From Seminavis robusta (lineage: Eukaryota > Bacillariophyta > Bacillariophyceae > Naviculales > Naviculaceae): a DNA stretch of 31,794 nucleotides. Positions 27,769 through 31,794 of the stretch are shown in pieces. The translations under genes were made by a program, and so were the position numbers. A model generated the notes under the pieces. That model ran no database searches, was not told the origin of the DNA, and saw only the letters and a program-made list of their open reading frames with translations. The stretch lies in assembly GCA_903772945.1 (NCBI GenBank), contig CAICTM010001321.1, forward strand, positions 1 to 31,794, written 5' to 3'. Every line of letters begins with the position of its first letter. Within the stretch, counting starts at the first letter, position 1.

Positions 27769-30244
27769 CTATGATTCTGGAGGAGTCTCTATTCGATCCA
27801 CAAGCATGACTCCATTGATGTTGGTCCAGGGCTCTCCCTCGGGCCAAAGATATTCCATGATGTAGTTTTCGTAGGCTGCACCTTGGAGAAGATCAAATAT
27901 GGAGCCGTCGTAAGGAACTCCAGCGAACGTAGCAGTTGTGATGTAGTCCACTTGGAGAGGCTGCGCTTCGCCTTCGTTGTAGAAGGAGGATTCAATTTCT
28001 GTGTTGGAGCTGAGCAACTCTGTCTCGTTGTTGTCCTTGAAGAACGCAGTCAGAGTCTCGGCGAAGAACAAGTCCGTGGCCATCTCGAGCTTGGTATAGT
28101 CGTCTTTGCTCGGTCGGGACTCTGTTCCTTCAAAGAAGGAGTGAATCATTGAGGACTGAACTCTCTGCCCACTTTGTGCCGTACCAATTAGCCCTTCCGA
28201 TGGTTGTCCTTCTTCAGAACTATCTGAGGAGCCTTCTTCTGCTGAGTACTCCAAGAACCCAACCCGATCTACCGTAGCCCACATGCAATCGCAGGGGGCA
28301 AGGTAGAGCCTGATGTAGGCATCGAACATGTTTCCAGCCATAATGTCGAACAGTTCCTCGTCCGATGGGATGATCATTGAGTCCTCGTCGAACTTTACTT
28401 CGTACTTGAAGTCAACAAGGACAGGCGGAGTCGCTTCCAGATCAACTGTCGTAGCCAGCCGCGATACGTCGAGTTCTTCAAACTGAGTGTCCGGGTTGTC
28501 CTTGTAGAGATCAGTCAGTAAGTCTGTGAAGAAGGTTTGTGTCAAGGTCGTCAGCTCATCAAAGTCTTCGTCAGTTGGTTCCGTCGTTGGATCAGTACTG
28601 AAATCGTAAACCATTGTGGAGTAGACATCGACTTCAGGGCCCGATGGGCCTGGTTCTTCCGGCTCTTCCGGGAGATTTGGCTCAACCTTGACACTAGAAA
28701 CGTTGTTCCAAATGTCTTCTCGTCCCCACAAGTAGAAATAGGTGAATTCTTCGGCACTGAATGCGTCTTCGAGAATCTGAGCCACTTCAGCTGCGTCGGG
28801 GGCGTGATCAGGCGATTCATTGTACAAGACGTGGAACGTGACGTCGATCTGTAAGGGGTAGTCGGCTCCAGGTTGGACAACAACCTTTTCTATTGTTGGC
28901 GTCACCGAGATGAAGGTGCCAGGCTTTTCTTCGTGGAGGTATTCAAATAGGCCAACTGCATATTCCTTGACTGCGTGCTCAAAGGTTTCAATCTCTTCTG
29001 GAGTTGGTTCGCCTGCGCCAGAGCTTGAATCAACATGGCCATCCAATTTTCGTCGGCCTTCGGGGTCTTCCTCAGGCTTATCAAAGGCGAAGTAAAAGGT
29101 CACGGGCACCTCTACCACGGTGGGCCCTTCAGCTTCGGGCACAGTTGGATGTTCTGTGGGTACCTCGGTTTCGTAGTAGTCTGCAGGAACCAGCAACAGC
29201 AATAAAATACATAATGAGAAACAATGGCCATGTATAGTCAAGCAGCCGCGAGTTCTTACCATACGAGTCAGATGATGACTTCTTCAGCTTGTACTTGGAC
29301 TTTACGTAGTGAGTTTCCTTGGAGCTTTTCTGCTTCTTCTCCACAGCGTGTCCGTTATACTTGTAGCTCTTTTTGCCTTTGTCTTTGCCTCCTTTGCTCT
29401 TATCGCCTTTCGTTTTTCCACCTTTATCCTTGCTTTTGTCCTTGCCTTTGTAGTAACCCTTGTCACTCTTGTCTCCTTTGTAGCCCTTGTCGCTCTTGCC
29501 TCCTTTGGCCCCTTTGTCATTCTTTCCTCCCTTGTACTTTCCGCTCTTCGAATCGCTTTTGTTCTTTCCGCCCTTGTAGTATGTTTCGCTGGTAACTTTG
29601 TATCCTTTGGCTCCACCTTCTTTCACTCCTCCTTTGGCTCCACCTTCTTTCACTCCTCCTTTAGAGCCGCCTTCTTTCGTTCCTCCTTTGACCCCACCTT
29701 CTTTAGTTCCTCCTTTAGTTACTCCTCCTCCTTTTGTTCCTCCTCCTCCTCCTTTGGCTCCACCTTCTTTGGCTCCACCTTCTTTCGTTCCTCCTTTGGC
29801 TCCGCCTTTTGGATGTTGGAGTTCATACTCGTCGTCACCTTCTGGTTCCTCTACACCCGAATGATCATACTCATCATCTTCATGCACATGGTCATAATCG
29901 GGTTGTTCTGGATGATTATGGGGATGGTGGTGGTGTGGATAATTTTCTTCAACCTCTTCTTCATGTACTGCCACTTCCTCCTTTGCTTTGGCGCCGCCCA
30001 TCATGTTGTGATGCATTCGCTGATTCTTGTGGTGCTTTCTTTTTTCATTTTGATTTCCTTCATGATTCTTCAGTGACCGAGCTGCTACTGTTGCCGCTGT
30101 GCTGTCACTAGGAGGTGTGTCGTCCAATGGTCTAACTTCATTGTCGACGCCACGGTTCGCACCTCTGATCTTCCCTAAAACTCCGCAATTAACTAACGCC
30201 AACAGCAGAAAGCACACGTAGGCAAATCTTCTAGGATTCGCCAT
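27769..30244 (-). CDS. Secreted Lys/Gly/His-rich protein with three C-terminal repeat domains, 2 exons
   Basis: Exons are 29260-30244 and 27769-29180 (intron 79 bp, GT-AG, joining SSSDSY to DYYETEVP); the product is 798 aa. The first ATG is at 30244; MANPRRFAYVCFLLLALVNC GVLG is the signal peptide, so the protein is exported. Regions in order: a His/Glu stretch (HHKNQRMHHNMM; NYPHHHHPHNHP, 101-112); a Gly-Lys repeat block (about 146-214, variants of GGAKGGTKEGG and GGVKEGG); and a Lys/Ser/Tyr/Gly block (216-320, e.g. KGAKGGKSDKGYKGDKSDKG). Three related acidic domains follow (about 352-495, 512-640, 669-791). Each has a (T/S)..(F/M).(Y/H)(D/A/S)F strand, a P(T/S)..(E/D)-started helix, and a block ending in YL then W..V..V. 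It resembles Lys-rich organic-matrix or adhesive proteins of diatoms; silica or cell-wall binding is inference from composition. Confidence 0.82.
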
Positions 30245-31640
30245 TGTCACAGAGGGAGTTATCGAATTTGTCGGTTTAATCTGTGTCCTGTTGCCTGGCG
30301 GATTCTTGTAGCAGTTTCAGTTGTGCGTATTCGAGGTTCTTGCGAGGTGAAAATGTGAGCGTTGCACCCAAAAATTGTGGAATTGTGACGGCAATTTTTG
30401 TGAAGCCTGTGCGGGAGTCAAGGGACCGTTACTGAGGCAAGAAGTCGTAACTGCAGGGCTCTTGAAAAATGGAACGTTGAAGAAAGCAAAATTTTGCCAA
30501 GAGAGGCAGAGCAGGATGCTGGCATCCCTCAACCGTACATGTGGCTTGGGAAGAGCCGAGGGCTAGCCATGGTACAGTTCCAGGGAGAGTCAGCGTCGGG
30601 CTGTCTTGTAGCCCCTCCAGACAGGCTAGCTAGAGCTACTTTGGTACTGGCTACACTGTGCAGTGCAGCGGTCACCAGCCAGCCGAAGAAGAGGAAGCAA
30701 GCGAAGCTAAAGGGACATAAGACCTCCAGGTGGATCAGTGACTTGGATTGTCTTCAGGTTGATTAGCTACATTGGAATGGTGCGAAGCAGAAAATGGACT
30801 AGTAGCCTTTTCAGTTTTAGTTGACTGGCACCTTGGTGCGGGCTCTTGCAAGAGGGTTGCAGTGTCTCAACCCAAAAGAACTACAGTAGTTGGTGACAGG
30901 TAGTTTCTAACTCAAAACCAAACCTTCTGAACCTCTGCACTTGTTTTCCCTTCAAATGAGTCCCCCTTTTGCAGCACGCACTCCAACTATCGCCTCTGAG
31001 GAATGATTTGATTGGGTAAGTGTGAGAGAGTGGAAAGGACCAGGTACATGTATAGTATGCCAAAGCGATCTCTCGGAGCAGTGGACTGTGGTTTTGTAAT
31101 GCTGTGGCTGGAGGTGTAGTGAGTAGTCTACATGGACACTGAACTGTCACTCTGCTAGCTCTCACCAGCGCTGGTGAAGCAACATGGAAGATAGACTTAG
31201 CAAACCGAAACTAAAACAAGCGCCTGAGGTGCAACAGCATGCCATTTCCCATTCTCGAGCAAGCTCCATCAACATTCAGGCTCCCATTCTCAAACTGCTA
31301 AAGTAGCTAGGTAGCTATGCATAGCTACTACCAGTACCAGCTAGTACCCCATGTTGGCCACCTACGGTGTTGGAGGACGCCTGTGGCCCCGTCTTGGGTC
31401 GTCTAGTTGACAGCGGGGGTGAGGATGGACACACGAGCAGACCATTAACAGTAGCCAAACGTAAAATCCGGCCCGTAGAAATCTGGCCATCTCGAGGGTG
31501 GCCGTTGGCTGTCATTGCAGGCGGAAAGATTGCAGTACTGATCCACGCAGGATCGCCGTTGGAATTTTATCAATGGAAAGCACGAAAAAAAATCCATAGA
31601 GCACTCGATCACAACCAGAGGAAACTAGAAGCTTGAAACA
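30245..31640. other. Intergenic; no convincing gene
   Basis: This is the upstream region of the Lys-rich secreted protein (minus) and of the repeat protein at the window end (plus). Frames of 60-94 aa exist on both strands but show no domain and no consistent codon signal. A perfect 18-bp palindrome lies at 31311-31328. Confidence 0.5.
31311..31328. repeat. Perfect 18-bp palindrome
   Basis: GTAGCTATGCATAGCTAC is fully self-complementary. It lies about 310 bp upstream of the ATG of the final gene, within DNA rich in TAGCTA and CTAGCT words. It may be a regulatory site or a chance product of that word bias. Confidence 0.6.
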
Positions 31641-31794
31641 ATGGGCAAGTACGACGACTACGACTGGGACGAGCTCCCCAAAGAAGTTCAAGAAGCCGCC
31701 ACGAAGCTTGGATTCACCAAGCAGATGTGGGACAACGACAAGGAGCCAGACACTGAAGATTTGGACTGGGATGAACTCAGTTCCGAACAACAAA
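31641..31794 (+). CDS. N-terminus of a protein with DWDEL/LGF/MWD repeats (partial, cut by window end)
   Basis: Only 51 residues are present, starting MGKYDDYDWDELPKEVQEAA. An in-frame TAG 15 bp upstream supports this ATG. The pattern DYDWDELPKEVQEAATKLGF (6-25), then TKQMWDNDKEP, is followed by a second unit beginning DLDWDELSSEQQ (41-51). So a repeat of about 35 residues, W.EL....Q.AA..LGF...MWD.D, is under way. I recall such units in many diatom and other algal proteins, often as an N-terminal appendage to another domain; their function is not known to me. What follows lies outside the window. Confidence 0.75.
   Translation, partial: MGKYDDYDWDELPKEVQEAATKLGFTKQMWDNDKEPDTEDLDWDELSSEQQ

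Noticed and set aside
29309..30076. A 255-aa hydrophobic plus-strand open frame
   Set aside because: It is the complement of the Lys/Gly repeat block of the secreted protein; Phe/Leu/Val-rich antisense frames arise automatically from such codons.
1..31794. CRISPR arrays, bacterial operons, tRNA or rRNA genes
   Set aside because: No regularly spaced repeats, no tRNA cloverleaf with a convincing GTTCGA arm, and no rRNA-like sequence were found. Introns and targeting peptides show nuclear eukaryotic DNA.

Overview
This is a nuclear genomic window from a diatom, most likely a pennate one; Seminavis-like is my guess, not a sequence result. The evidence is: short GT-AG introns (79-144 bp) whose removal restores conserved protein frames; several proteins with an N-terminal signal peptide and a plastid-type cleavage context; decayed Ty1/copia and Ty3/gypsy pol sequences of the kind common in diatoms; a secreted Lys/Gly/His-rich matrix-type protein; and genes packed on both strands in convergent and divergent pairs.

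Layout. Positions 1-5480 are a retrotransposon graveyard. It holds a frameshifted copia reverse transcriptase/RNase H on + with a candidate 3' LTR (3053-3310), then a gypsy protease-to-RT segment on - that is folded back on itself as a long hairpin. Low-complexity DNA and a 137-bp tandem duplication follow (5484-5753), upstream of a secreted four-EF-hand protein (6044-6808). An APP1-type phosphatase gene with one intron is on - (8027-9440). Positions 10087-13014 are again disturbed. They hold a broken unknown Lys/Ala-rich gene, a copia RT/RNase H remnant on -, and a 58-bp sequence present as two perfect inverted copies 2.6 kb apart.

From 13265 onward genes are intact. They are: a mitochondrial short/branched-chain acyl-CoA dehydrogenase (+, 3 exons); a CRAL-TRIO/Sec14 lipid-binding protein (-); a small acidic protein of a diatom-type family (-); a plastid-targeted methyltransferase-like protein (+, 3 exons); an HscB/Jac1 Fe-S co-chaperone (-); a plastid NAD(P)-binding Rossmann protein (+); a myo-inositol/H+ symporter-type MFS transporter (-, 4 exons); a DUF1995 plastid protein (+); a 798-aa secreted Lys/Gly/His-rich protein with three C-terminal repeat domains (-, 2 exons); and, cut by the window end, a protein with DWDEL...LGF..xMWD repeats (+).

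The genes do not form a pathway; this is ordinary eukaryotic gene order with acyl/lipid, Fe-S, plastid and transport functions side by side. The most notable signal is in the transporter. Introns 2 and 3 of this one gene are sequence relatives of each other along their whole length and carry an internal inverted repeat. This looks like recent intron gain by an introner-like element. Coordinates and splice sites were worked out by eye; no database search or alignment program was run.
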